The notes under the pieces were generated by a model. It was not told the DNA's origin, did not search any database, and was given only the letters and a program-made list of their open reading frames with translations. Positions 1 to 12,100 of a stretch of DNA of 64,000 nucleotides are shown in pieces. The translations under genes and the position numbers were made by a program. This DNA comes from Mariannaea sp. PMI_226 (lineage: Eukaryota > Ascomycota > Sordariomycetes > Hypocreales > Nectriaceae): NCBI GenBank assembly GCA_024336345.1, contig JANFOG010000001.1, positions 434,001-498,000 on the forward strand. The letters are read 5' to 3'. Position 1 is the stretch's first letter; each line of letters begins with the position of its first letter.

Positions 1-3000
1 CAAAGTCATGATTGGTAACGAGGAAAGGCAGAGGTTATATCAGATGAAGAGAAGGAGAAGGAGGAAGCGATGAAAGTGAATGAGTGTTGTGAGACTGTGT
101 GTGTGCCCACCAGTTGGGATAGGTTGAAAATAATAGAGCAAAGCTTGGAGAGAAGGCAAATGGTCCAATTGCGCCACAGTTCGTTCAGGGTGGTCCGTGA
201 GCAGACAATTCGAGGCTCTGCAGCTCGGGATGGCGTTGGGGGGGATACAGTACGTACTGTGTCCAGAGCGAATGAGTGCTGGGCTCTCAAATAGATTGGG
301 GAAATGGACGGACGACGGAGACGGAGCAATAAGTTAGGTAAGGTTAGGTGGTAGTTCCTTTTATTAGGCCGTTGTTGATCCAGGCGGCGGCAGGATCCGA
401 GGCACAGTAGAGCTGAGGGGCAGAGCAGGATTGACGAAGAGGAGGGGCGCTTATTGGATGGGGAACGGTGCTGATTATTATTCTATGTGCATTTGGATGT
501 CGCACGGAGAGGAGTGAGAGTGAGAAGTGTCGTCGCTGAGTCGGAAGGAGAATGAGACAGGATGGAACAGGGCAAGAAGAGACAAGACGAATCTTGGATT
601 GAAGAAGAGGGAGAAGAAATGACGAGACGGGCAAACTTGCAGAGGGAAACGATGGACGTTGAGAGGGCGCTTCACTAAAGAGCAAATACGGATGAGAAGT
701 GGGTAAAAAAAAGAGGAGACGGGGTGTGAGCGGAGGGGACGGGGAAGGGAGGGGGAGAAGGGCTTTAAGAAAAGGATGAAAGTAATGGGAGAGGAAGAAG
801 TAGAAGACGAAAAAGCAGGAAGAGAGAGAACTCGGGAATGCAGAGCAATCGGGTGCTGTGTGTTGTGTCGATGGGGATGGCCAACAAGAAGAAGTCTCCA
901 GAAAGTACCTCTGGTGGCAAGCATGTGCTTTTTGTTTTTCGAGCCCTGGGGTGGTTGTTTAGAAATGGCACACACAGCGCGGGGCTGTCCACCTAGCCAT
1001 TGATACCGCGATAATCTGTAGTTACTGTACATAGTAAGGGTGCTTGCTGTATGTTTAAGCTAACTGGCAGACTGACAGGCTGGCAAGGCATGTGGATTGT
1101 ACCTTGTCCTGGTTCTTCATCAATTGGACGGATGCTTCCCTCTAAGCAACGGCAATATGACATCTACCGAAGGCACTTGAAAGTAAAATACGAGAGAATT
1201 GAGATCGACCCAAAGTTCCAACGCGACAGGATCTAGTCACATCTCTATTAAAAATAGCAGCCAATTCACATAAGCATCATGGAGCCTTGATGGGTAAGCG
1301 TCATGTTTCAAACACAGTCAAGATTTTAGACATGTTCTCTTTGAGAAGAGAAAAAAAAACAGGAGAAAAAAAAAATATACACCAAACAAAACAAAACAAT
1401 GCCCTCGCCCTCCCTGCTGCTTCTCTTTCCCCAGACTTGAATCGCACCGTCTCTAGCGTTCTCCCCGGGTGTCAGGTCATATTTCGGGTCTACGGCCTCC
1501 TGGTCTAAACAGAAAGAGACGGATCCCCAGCGATGAAGCTGCATGATTCGCTCAAGTCCCCGGTCCAGAACAACATGGAGCATCTGAAGCCCATCTCCTC
1601 ATAAGAAAGCGAGCACGATATCAGCTTCCGCATCTGGACAACGGTGACTCGCTAATCCCTGCGAAATTGCAAGCTCATTAACTACTTCGTTCTGTTCCCT
1701 GAACAAAGGACTTCTAGCACAGGTACCTTGCACTACTGTAGGTACCATAATCTGTACCAATCAGTTATGAAAGGGCGCTCCATACATGGTAAGTACCTTA
1801 TGGTCAGAAAGGCACTAAGAAACTACCTACCGATGCACTGATTCAGCACTACTGCGTCGTTGGAACATGACCTGGGCGATGGGGAGGACTGCATCCATCG
1901 TGTGCGCTGCGCTCTGGTACGACACTGATGCGTACGACACTGATGCAGTAGCCTCTCCCCCTGTCATTCACTCATGGCCTTGCCAGATGAAAGCTATCAA
2001 TCAAACTACGGCCTGTTCCGAAAAGATGTCGACGTTTAAGCTCGCTTCAAAGCGGGAATTCCTCCGAATGGACACTTTGCCGCGAGACGTCCTCTTTGAG
2101 TAGCCATCGGTTCGGATCGTGGTAGCTTATTTCAACCCAAATGCTTTGCCATTCACGCATCCCTACATAGGACACTTCGAGCCTAAACTCTCCCAATATA
2201 GTTCCGTAATGCCTATCTGAAGCGCTGCAATCCGTCCCGTTAAGTATTGGGATTTGAAGATTCTCAACTGGTCTTCGATTACTTGAGGACATAGAAAACA
2301 AAGAAGAGTGACAAAATCAAATAAAAAAAAAGACAGAAAAGGAAGGGAAAAAAAAGGGAAAAAAAATTGAGCCGGGAAGGGAGTGAGAGCAAGGATGGAG
2401 TAATATACTGTCTCTGGGTTCTAGCAAGAACGACATCAAAACCTGATGCGTATACAAAAATACATACATACTATTACCGTCAGCAAGGGAACTCGGTACG
2501 GCCTGGGGTTTTTTTTTTTTTTTTTTTGCCCCCTCTCTTTTTGCTGATCCTGGAAGCAGGATATAGAGGCAAACCAGTCGAATTACAGTACTTTGGTGAG
2601 GTGATTGAAGCGGCTGTTTTGCCTTCACCAGTTCAGTTTCACGCACGGACCACATAACGAGCTGGTCCGCTATTCGCTCCTGGACCGCGCCGCGCGCTCA
2701 ACCGCCACAAGGACGAGATTTCTACCGCCGCAGCCTCATCAGCCTCGTCTCGCCCAAAGCTTTCCCTTTCATCACCAACGTCCCCCCCTTTCCTCCTCCG
2801 ACTCTTCTCTCGCCATCTGTGTCGGGAAGCCGCAGGCGTGACTTGAGTTGACGCTCAACGACGGCGGGTGTTTGTGTTTGCGTGTGGCCTGGAAGCTCGG
2901 CGTCAACTTGTCTTTTGCGATCGCTTTGGCGCTATCATTACCTTCATTTCTCGATCGATTGCGCGACGCCCGCCCCCCCAACCCCTAGTGAACGATTGTC

Positions 3001-3216
3001 ACTTCATCGCTTGTCGCTTACTACCGCCGACTCCCATTGCTCGTCTCGTCGCGATTTCCGCCGTCCTGGATAACTAAACTCGACGCCTTTCCTCACGGTG
3101 CTAAAGTCTCCCCCACAGTCTTGTGCCATTGAGACCACGATCAGACCCGATCATTCCGTCGAACTGTTCTTCCTCCCTCTTCGCAGCCTGCTTTTGGAAC
3201 ACAAATTATCCTCATC
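1..3216. other. Intergenic region, no gene supported
   Basis: No reading frame here looks like a conserved protein; the frames are short and low in complexity. Between about 420 and 860 the plus strand is strongly purine-rich (GA tracts), so the minus strand is pyrimidine-rich, as in many fungal promoters and 5' UTRs. That fits a minus-strand gene starting beyond the left edge. A run of 19 T lies at 2509-2527. The stretch from about 2660 to 3216 is CT-rich and is the likely promoter and 5' UTR of RPB7. Short GGTACC/TACCTA motifs occur at 1720-1835. Confidence 0.6.
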
Positions 3217-3905
3217 ATGTTCTTCCTCTACAACATGGAACGCAGGGTCACCCTGCACCCTTCATACTTTGGTCGTAACATGCATGACCTCGTTACGAGT
3301 AAGCTTTTGAAGGATGTCGAAGGCACCTGTGCTGGAAGCTACTATATCATTTCCATCATGGATACTTTTGATATCTCGGAGGGTCGCATTCTCCCCGGCA
3401 ACGGATTGGCCGAATTCACCGTTGGTTATCGTGCCGTCGTGTGGCGGCCTTTCAAGGGCGAGACGGTATGATGATCGTGTCTTTAGGTGTCATGGATCAA
3501 ATTAGCAAGCTGACCCTAATTCCAGGTTGATGCTGTAGTCTACTCCATCAACCCCCAGGGCTTCTTTGCCCAGGCAGGCCCGCTGCGACTCTTTGTGTCT
3601 GCTCACGTATGTTGAGTGCACGGTTCGGATGTTCATGACACTTACTGACTATTTGAGATAGTTGATCCCGAGCGATATCAAGTGGGATCCCAATGCTACA
3701 CCCCCTCAGTTCACCAACAATGAGGACACGGTGATTGAACCAGGCACTCACGTCCGTGTCAAGATCATCGGCACCCGTACCGAGGTCGGAGAGATGTGGG
3801 CTATTGGCAGCATCAAGGAGGACTACCTCGGGTATGCTCAAGATGCCTTGGTTCAATTCTTGATTCCGTTTGTTAACGTTGCTCTCCAGATGCCTCCAGG
3901 ACTAA
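3217..3905 (+). CDS. RPB7: RNA polymerase II subunit Rpb7
   Basis: Rpb7 pairs with Rpb4 to form the stalk of RNA polymerase II and contacts nascent RNA. Four exons fit: 3217-3465, 3526-3606, 3662-3831 and 3890-3905. The spliced product is 171 aa, the same length as yeast Rpb7. The N-terminal half carries the Rpb7/SHS2 domain (start MFFLYNMERRVTLHP, then YVG-type turn regions), and the C-terminal half carries the S1/OB fold that ends in EDYLGCLQD. The last exon encodes only the final residues and was placed by joining EDYLG to CLQD with correct phase. The start was chosen because the first ATG gives the canonical conserved N-terminus. Recognition is firm; the splice sites are inferred by phase. 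Confidence 0.96.
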
Positions 3906-4834
3906 TTCATGAATTTGATGACGGATGAAATTTACTCGATCTAGATTGTTTGCGGTTATCATACAAAACCTGCTTTGTTTTTTTTTACCACTTATTATTT
4001 TTTTTTTGAAGATGAGCCTCACGACCGAGAGCGACTCCTGCTTCTTGATTCCCCACATCTCATTGTGGTGGACGAGTGCTGTTCAAACTGATAAAGGAGG
4101 GCGACTGCGTCTGCGACTTTCGGGGGGGTTTTCGTGACGAAGTCGCAATAACATAAATTGCTGGGGAACAAGGACACACTTTTGTCCGGCCTTCGTACTT
4201 GGCCCCTACCAATTAACCTCCAGGGGCTTTGGGATATCGTGGAACAAGAGCCTTTTGCTGTAACGGGAGAGGTGCCGTCATCTTGTTGTAAGTTCTGGCA
4301 GTGGGCGGCTAGACTCTAGAACGTACCTATGGTAAATTGTAGAAAAAATTGAAAGAATCAGATACCCCAATACCGTCTACGCCCTACGCCCTATTACGCA
4401 ATGATTTGGTCAATACTGCCACCGGCTAATATGTGCTGTACGGCACCAGGTACCGGTCTGCAAAGACAGATGTACGTGTATGCACTATTGTCCGATGTTG
4501 GTCTGGTGATGCCCCAATTGACCCCGCAACCCCCAGACTGAACCCCCACCCTCCATTCCGAGGTCTCAAACTGCACCGTAATGAAGTGGCTTTGACGATT
4601 TAAAGATTGAGTGCAGTGCAAATAAGCCATCTCCTGTTGCTTTCTAGGTCTTCTTCTTCTTCTTCTTCTTCTTTGTTCCCGGGAGGATCTCACAGGTTGC
4701 AATCTATTTTTGTCAATTGATCCATTTTCCTACCTGCAAATGTCACTCTCAACCCCCATGATCCATACTCTAAAGACGTGGACGTTGTCCCCCTCCGCAC
4801 AAGGGCCTCCCTTACATCGAAGAGCTCTCTTCTC
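3906..4834. other. Intergenic region between RPB7 and the aldolase gene
   Basis: This spans the RPB7 3' UTR and the promoter of the next gene. No coding frame is convincing. It contains a (CTT)n microsatellite at about 4650-4673. An ATG at 4740 opens a different, short frame and could act as an upstream start for the aldolase transcript. Confidence 0.5.
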
Positions 4835-5939
4835 ATGCGGGGTGTTGGGAGGAGGAGCATATCAACAATGCAGGCATCCAATCGGCTAAGAATGGCGTTG
4901 AATGAGGGCAGGACTTCGTTTGGCGCGTGGCAGATGCTCCCTGGTGCTAATGTATCTCGAGTTCTCGCGCGGACCGGAGTCGATTGGGTGTTGGTGGACT
5001 GCGAGCATGGGAACCTGGACGGTATGACATCTGGATATTTCTTCCTCACTGCGATTTGAGAGCGAGAGAGACGCTGATATCACATTGGAACTCAGACGGC
5101 GCCATGCATGATGCTGTGCCAGCAATCGCAGCATTGGGCGTTTCTCCTATTGTGAGATTGCCTGATATGCAAGGATGGATGGTGAAGCGTAGGTTTTAAC
5201 CATCATAATCGTCTGTTTCTTGACCTTATCACTTATCGTAATCACTTTAGGTGCTCTTGATAGCGGAGCTCATGGTGTAGGTATCACATAAGATAAAAAG
5301 CTAAGATGGATGATTGACTGATTGATTGACCGATCTGTTAGATCGTGGTTCCCCTGCTCCGAACACCTGAAGAGGCCAGACAACTCGTGCAGGCTGCCAA
5401 GTTCCCACCGTGGGGAAGACGTGGCTTTGGGTCTCCTATAGCACCGGAACGCTTCAATCCGGTCCCTAGCTTTACCGAATACCTCCAACAGGCAAATGAA
5501 GCCCTCTTGACAATTGTGCAGATCGAGACCAAGGAGGCCCTCGAGTCTATCGACGAAATTGCTGCTGTTGAAGGCATTGACGTCTTATTTATCGGTCCAT
5601 TTGACCTGGGTGGGTTGCTTTTTCTTCTTCCAGTTTCGATCATTGAGCTGACGCTGAAAACAAAAACAAAAAGGAAACAACATTGGGCATCCTATTATCG
5701 ACGGTGTTGTGGCCCCGGAGCTGAAGGAAGCGATTGCCAAGATTCTGGCCGCAAGCAAGAACGCCGGCAAAAAGTGTGGTGTCTACTGCACCGGGGGCGA
5801 GCAGGCGAAGATGTTTGCCGATCAAGGGTTCGACATGATGAACGTTGTGACGGATTACACATCGCTTGACATAACCGCTAGAGAGCAGCTCAGCTTTGCG
5901 ACGGGGGCAGCAGCACCAGCTAGAGGGAAGTCATATTGA
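4835..5939 (+). CDS. HpcH/HpaI-family aldolase (2-oxo-acid aldolase)
   Basis: Family members are metal-dependent class II aldolases that split 2-keto-3-deoxy sugar acids or 4-hydroxy-2-oxo acids into pyruvate plus an aldehyde; the substrate here cannot be read from sequence. Five exons fit: 4835-5021, 5096-5188, 5251-5276, 5342-5609 and 5674-5939, giving 279 aa. Family signatures are visible: WVLVDCEHGN near residue 50, VRLPDMQGW, VPLLRTPEEAR, QIETKEAL (metal-binding Glu) and IGPFDLG (Asp). The N-terminus from 4835 (MRGVGRRSIST) is basic and could be a weak mitochondrial signal. A second ATG at 4868 would remove 11 residues and begin at the domain. The third exon is only 26 nt. The family is confident; the start and substrate are not. 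Confidence 0.88.
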
Positions 5940-5987
5940 GTAATTACAGGCTTCTTCGAAGCCCATTTCCGGGTGATATGCCATCAT

Positions 5988-6392
5988 TCAACTCTGCTCT
6001 GCTTTGTTCATCTTGTCTTCTACCTGTTCAATTGTGAAACGGTGCATCAACTTGATGGCTTTGCCAGATTTGGCGGGATCCTCTTCAGGGGCTGTAGCTT
6101 TGCTGATGTGAATCTAGTTTTCCGGGGTTAGTAGCTAAGAACTAGAATGGATTCAGGATAGATGGAGGTTCTGGTCACGTACTACGGGAACATCAAAGTC
6201 ATAGAGATCTTTCCACTGCTTGGACTCTGGCTGGGGGAGATCAACATTGACCTCCTTATACTCGAATGGGCGTTTATCCCAGACATTGGAGAGAACGCCC
6301 TTGGCCTGGCTGCAGAGGCCGCAGGTCTCGCGGGTAAAGAAGGTGATTCTGGTAGGGAGCTGCAAAAGACGCCGAGTTGCAAAGAACAACAT
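5988..6392 (-). CDS. Glutaredoxin-like DUF836 protein (YDR286C-like)
   Basis: This is a small thioredoxin-fold protein of the Glrx-like/DUF836 family, related to yeast YDR286C (about 114 aa), whose physiological role is poorly known. Two exons on the minus strand fit, 6392-6183 and 6113-5988, giving 111 aa. The CxxC redox motif is present as CGLC at residues 24-27, after a short basic leader (MLFFATRRLLQLPTR) that may be a mitochondrial signal. The core then runs through FEYKEVNVD and DFDVPV to a conserved basic C-terminal helix encoded by exon 2. The gene sits tail-to-tail with the aldolase (48 bp gap) and is divergent from the CHORD gene with about 456 bp between starts. Confidence 0.88.
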
Positions 6393-6848
6393 GATGATGG
6401 CTGTGGCTCAACAATGGGATGACAAGGAAAAACCCAAAAGATGAAGCACAAAATGGGATTTAAATATAAAAAGAAAGAAAGAAAGGAAAAAGAAAACAAT
6501 TGACAATTTATTGATTAAATGGACAAAATCTGTTATAGCCAACTTTGAACCCAACGAGGAAAATGGTTCGACAATTATTAGAGAAAGAGACGAAGCTACA
6601 CAGCTGATTACTTCCAACCAACTGTTGGCCTCCCGGGACGCCCAAATCGGAAGGCGGTGAAGCCAACAGCTCCCAGCTTCAGCGTCATCGGACTGCCCCC
6701 CCAGGATTTGGATTTCTAGAAGCTCCCACCCCCCACCGACCAAGTTGCTGAGCCCTGCATCTTCAACTTTGAAGCTCTGGAAACTTTTTAAGAGACAAAC
6801 ACTCAATTTGTGTGACCCGGAGAGTCCATACAGAACCTCATTCCCAGG

Positions 6849-8022
6849 ATGGCTCAAAAGTGCGTGCACAAGGGCTGCGGCAAGGAGTTCACGGATCCCC
6901 AAGAGAAGTGCGAGTACCACCCCGGTCCTCCCATCTTCCATGAGGGGCAGAAAGGTAAATCATGATTGATGATGACCCTACTTTATGATTCAGCTGGGTT
7001 GTTTTACTGTTCACCATAGATTGGTTTTTTGTTCTTTTTTTTTTTTTTTCCCTCCTTTCAATTTCGTTCCCTACTTTCTTCGCAAAAGAACAGCGCTGAC
7101 GTGCTGCTCAGGATGGAAATGCTGCAAGCCTAGAGTTCTCACCTTTGATGAGTTTATGAACATTCCTCCTTGCACAACCGGGCTTCACTCCACCACGGAC
7201 ATTCCCCCGGACGTCGAGCAGAAACCCCAAGAGGACGATGCTGCCTTGGCCAAAAAGATCGAAACCCTCAATGCCGCTGCTCCAACGCGCACACCTATCC
7301 AGCCTGCTCAGCACGCCCCCACCCCGCCCCCTGCTCCTCTGGAATCCGAGGATGACGACCCGAATCTGGATATTCCAGATGGAGCCGTTTGCAAGCGAAA
7401 GACGTGCGGCGCGACCTACAAGAAGGGGCGCCCGAGAGAGAATGAGGAGTGCGTGCACCATCCTGGCGTGCCCATCTTTCACGAGGGAAGCAAGGGCTAT
7501 TCCTGCTGCAAGAGAAGGGTGCTGGAGTTTGATCAATTCATGAACATTGAGGGATGCAAGACGAAGAACCAGCATCTATTCATTGGCAGTGGTGAAAAGG
7601 ACAAGGTCAAGGAGGGTAACGAAGAAGTTTTGGAATCAATCCGGTAAGTCAAGCTTCTCTCGCAAGTCGCCTGTAAGGTTTTTTTTCACTCATCCTCTTG
7701 CAGACATGACTTCTACCAGACTCCCGTGAATGTCATCGCCTCCTTCTTCCTCAAGAAAATCAACAAGGAGGTGGCCAAAATCGAGTTCCAAGAAAAGCAA
7801 CTCTCCCTGGACTTGGTCACGACCGATCCCACTCCCAAACGATACAAGGCTGATGTGCCCCTGTTTGCCAGCATTGACAAGGAGAAGTCGTCTTATAAAA
7901 TCCTTGGAACCAAGTTGGAGCTGGTTCTCGTTAAGTCTGACGGAGCTTCGTGGCCAGTTTTGCGTAGCGACGAGGCTCTGACGGGCGAGATTTTCCAGAT
8001 TGGCCGTGCAGGCAGGGCTTGA
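6849..8022 (+). CDS. CHORD and CS domain protein (Hsp90 co-chaperone family)
   Basis: CHORD-CS proteins (animal CHP-1/melusin, related to plant RAR1; ChpA in Aspergillus) bind zinc and act with Hsp90 and Sgt1-type co-chaperones. Three exons fit, 6849-6954, 7112-7643 and 7704-8022, giving 318 aa. CHORD1 spans residues 5-61 with CVHKGCGKEF, CEYHPGPPIFHEG and the GWKCC block. CHORD2 spans about 129-191 with the same Cys/His pattern (CKRKTCG, CVHHPGVPIFHEG, YSCCKRR). A Pro/acidic linker lies between them. The C-terminal CS (p23-like) domain begins with DFYQTPVNV near residue 215. All expected zinc ligands appear to be present. Introns fall inside CHORD1 and just before the CS domain. Confidence 0.95.
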
Positions 8023-9178
8023 GAGTGCTGTGAAGGAGTATAATAAGAATAGATGTCAAATTTGTATCTAGATGAGCATAACAGGATGTGGCACGATATG
8101 GAGTTAGGCGACTGATGGCGCGGAAAGATGAAGGGCGTCTTCTCTGGAGGGTTGGGGGATATTATCACCAATAAGGGACCTTGACAGGGTGGAAGAAGGG
8201 AGTAGGGACAAAAAAAAACAGGTCGCAACTCGGCATTTAATGAATATCAAGAAGATGGAAATTTTGGATTTAACACAATCGATTGTTCAAAGTACTTGGA
8301 ATTTTGTGACAATTAACTGCACCAAAAGATCTTGATTGTGATGTTTCATCCCAATTTTATGGTCAATCATAATCAACAATCCGGGCTTTTTTGAGTGTTT
8401 ATATCACAATTTGTTGAGAAAAATGAAACTAAAAACAAAAGAAAATATATACTTGAAGTCAAATCAAGTCAATCCATCCTAACGCTCTGAACATGGTAGT
8501 ATCCTAACATCTGGAACCCATGTACAGTGTACAGCCCTTCCGAATGCACGTCTGGGTTTCTTGACGGGATCTCGATCGCCCCCCGCCATCCGGTGCATTG
8601 CCTATTCAGGTAACTGGGGAACTCGGGATCCTTCCTAGCCATGGTTCTTAGCCATGATCTCAACAGCCTTGCATCCAAAATCTGGTCAAAATGCTATGAT
8701 TTTACTCATTTGTTTTATTTCTCATGACAGTAGATTCAGTAAAGGTTAACTAATAGTACAAGGCTTTTCGACTGGGTAAAAGGCATCGTGCATGATCAAC
8801 TAAACACTTGGAGCAAGATGATAGATGATAATATTGAAGAACAGTTTTTGATGTCTTCTCACGTTTCCATACTCCGTCTACCCACCACAATCGAATCGGC
8901 AGAGGTGTTTTCTCAAAATCGGCCATTGATATGTCAAAAAAAGCACGTCAAACAAAAAAGAAGACCGGGAAGCAAAATCACACCCAACGTTGCCTGGTTC
9001 TTTTCCAATGACTTCCTCCCCTCCTCACTCGAATTAGGCCGATATTGAATCATTGCTTAACGTATCCCCGTTACAACACCGGGCTCACCGCCTTTAGAAA
9101 AGACAATATGGGAGAGCCCAGAAACAAAACGCCAATTTTTTTTCCCATTCCGCATAATCGGACCTTGCCGTAAGACTT
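8023..9178. other. Intergenic region between convergent genes
   Basis: This lies between the 3' ends of the CHORD gene and the carbamoyl-phosphate synthase gene, so it should hold two 3' UTRs. It is AT-rich, especially 8220-8470 and 8680-8960. No conserved frame was seen. Confidence 0.5.
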
Positions 9179-12100
9179 TTAGAGAGGCTTACCACCAATG
9201 AAGTCTGCCCAGTGGCGGACTTCTGAGGGGATACCCTCGGGTCGAGGTAGCTTCTCGCTCATGCACTGAGCAAAGAGAATGGCGGTCTGTGGAATCAGTT
9301 AGTATCAGAATTCGTTGCAATATAATAGTATCAAAACAAGGGGAATACGTACCTGAGGCTCCATGAAGAGAGGAACACCAAAGTCGACGGCGTTTCGGCG
9401 CATCACGTAGTCAGTGTCCAAAGTGGTCTTGGCGCGGGCCTGGGCAAGGTTGAAAGCACCACGAATGTCGTACTTCTTGAAGACTTCTCGGAGGGCTCGC
9501 TTGTCCTCCTTGGGGAACTCGATGACCTCAACCTCAATCTGGTGCTTGGAGCTGGACTCGAGGAACTGCTTCACCTCAGGCTTAGCAGCGTACAGCTTGT
9601 ATCCAAGAGGAGCGACATAATCAACGACCTGGGTGAGCCAAGGCTTGGTGATGTCACCACCGAAAAGGAGACCCTCACCAGGCTCAGGCATGCGGAAGTT
9701 CATGGTAGACTGGAGTGAGGTCCAGTAGGCCTCAATAAGATCCTTGCCGAAACAAGCAATCTCACCAGTGGAAGCCATTTCAACACCAAGGAAAGGGTCG
9801 GCACCCGCAAGACGGGTCCAAGAGAACTGGGGAACCTTGGTAGCAACGTAGTCACGCTTGACAGCCATGAGGTCAGTGGGCTGGGGAACATCCTTGCCAA
9901 CAAGGGCCTTGGTGGCAGCCTCAACGAAGTTGGTGCCGAGGACCTTGCTGACAAATGGGAACGATCGAGAGGCACGGAGGTTGCACTCAATGACCTTGAG
10001 CTGGGGCTCGCCACCTTCAGGATCCTCAGCCTTGATGATCTGCATGTTGAAAGGTCCGGTGATTTTCCAGGCGCTTGCAACCTTCACGGCGATCTCCTTG
10101 ACACGATCCATAGTGTTCTGGTCAAGGTTGGCGGGAGGAAGAACCAGAGTAGCATCACCAGAATGAACACCAGCCTGCTCAACGTGCTCACTGACAGCGT
10201 GCAGAATGAGCTCGCCCTTAGAGGCAACACCATCGACATCGATCTCCTGAGCACCCTCAATGAACTTGGTGATGACAACTGGGTGGTCGGGAGAAACGTT
10301 GCTGGCAGCCTCGAGCTTTTCCTTGAGGTCTTCCTGGCTTCGGATAACCGTCATGGCGGCACCAGACAGGACGTAACTAGGTCGAACCAAAACGGGATAG
10401 CCAACCTCGGCGGCAAACTCCTCCGCAGCCTTGATGGATGTAAGCTCCTTCCAAGCAGGCTGATCAACGCCGATGCTATCAAGAATCTCGGAGAACTTCT
10501 GACGATCTTCAGCCTTATCAATGTCCTTGGGATCAGTGCCAAGGACCTTAGCGCCACCAGTTTCCTGTAGTCGGAGGGCGATGTTCTGAGGGAGCTGTCC
10601 TCCAACAGAAACCACAACGCCAGACGCGTTCTCAAGTTCATAGATATCCATAACTCGCTCATAGCTCAACTCTTCAAAATAGAGCTTATCAGCAGTGTCG
10701 AAATCGGTGGAATAGGTTTCCGGGTTGTACTTTAGGGTTAGGGTTAGTATATAATCAGGTTACAAGGAGGTGTTGTTGACTTACATTGATCATAACGGTC
10801 TTTTCACCCATTTGGCGGAGAGTCTGAGTGGCGCTGACAGCGCACCAATCAAACTCAACGGAGCTACCAATTCGGTAAACACCACTTCCAAGGATAACAG
10901 TTCCATTGTCCTCAAAAGTGACATCATGGGAAGAACCGTTATAGGTGGTGTACAGGTAGTTGGTGTCAGCAGGGAATTCGGCGGCCAGGGTATCAATCTT
11001 CTTGACCCAAGGACGAATGCCGAAAGCCAATCGAGCCGCACGGACCTCATCCTCAGTGCTCTTGACGGCCTGAGCAATCTGTCGATCAGAGAAACCCATC
11101 TTCTTGGCTTTCAAGATCTGGTCCTTCTTCAGAGCCTCAAGGCTACCGGCAGCCTCGAGCTCTCGGGTGCAGTCAACAATGTTCTGCAGCTTGTAGAGGA
11201 ACCACTTGTCAATCTTGGTGAGGTCGTGCACCTTCTCCACAGAGTAATTCTCGTGAAGCATAGCCTGACCGACGGCAAGCCATCGGCGGTCGGTGGGGTT
11301 CTGGAGCTCGAAATCAAGATCCTCGAACTTGTCACCCTGGAAACCGACAAATCGGGGGTCGACCTGTCTAATGGCCTTCTGGAATGACTCTTCGAAGGTA
11401 CGACCAATGGCCATAACCTCACCAACTGACTTCATGGCACTGCCGATATCACGCTTGACATGCTGGAACTTGGCCAAGTCCCATCGGGGCATCTTGGTGA
11501 CAATGTAATCAAGGGAGGGCTCGAAGTTGGCAGTGGTGGTCTTGGTAACGGCATTGGGGAGCTCGGGAAGACTGTGTCCCAGACCAATCTTGGCAGCGGT
11601 GTAGGCAAGAGGGTAACCGGTAGCCTTGGAGGCGAGAGCGGAAGATCGAGACAGACGGGCGTTGACTTCAATGACTCGGTAATCCAAGCCATCAGGCTGG
11701 AGAGCGTACTGAACGTTACACTCGCCGACAACACCAAGATGGCGAACAATCTTGATGGCGGCAGTTCGGAGCATATGGTACTCCTCATCACTCAGGGTCT
11801 GGCTAGGGGCGACGACAATGGAATCGCCAGTGTGAATACCGAGGGGGTCGAAGTTCTCCATGTTGCACACGGTGATACAGTTGTTGTTAGCATCACGGAC
11901 GACTTCATACTCGAGCTCCTTCCAGCCCTTGAGCGACTTCTCGACAAGAATCTGGGGGGACAGGGTAAGAGATCGCGCAGCCATGTTGCGGAGCTCTTCC
12001 TCATTATTGGCGAAACCAGATCCGAGACCTCCAAGAGCATAGGCGGCTCGGACAATGATAGGGTAGCCAACCTTCTCGGCGGCATCAAGAGCTTCATCGA

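Noticed and set aside
478..1032. 184-codon minus-strand frame
   Set aside because: It is Ser/Pro/Phe/Leu-rich and arises from a purine-rich tract on the plus strand; there is no domain-like pattern, and the region looks like promoter or UTR.
6408..6941. 177-codon minus-strand frame
   Set aside because: It overlaps the divergent promoter and first exon of the CHORD gene on the opposite strand and has low-complexity Ser/Phe runs.
10731..10747. Telomere or chromosome end
   Set aside because: Fewer than three units, located within a CPA2 intron between intact exons, so it is interstitial and not a chromosome end.
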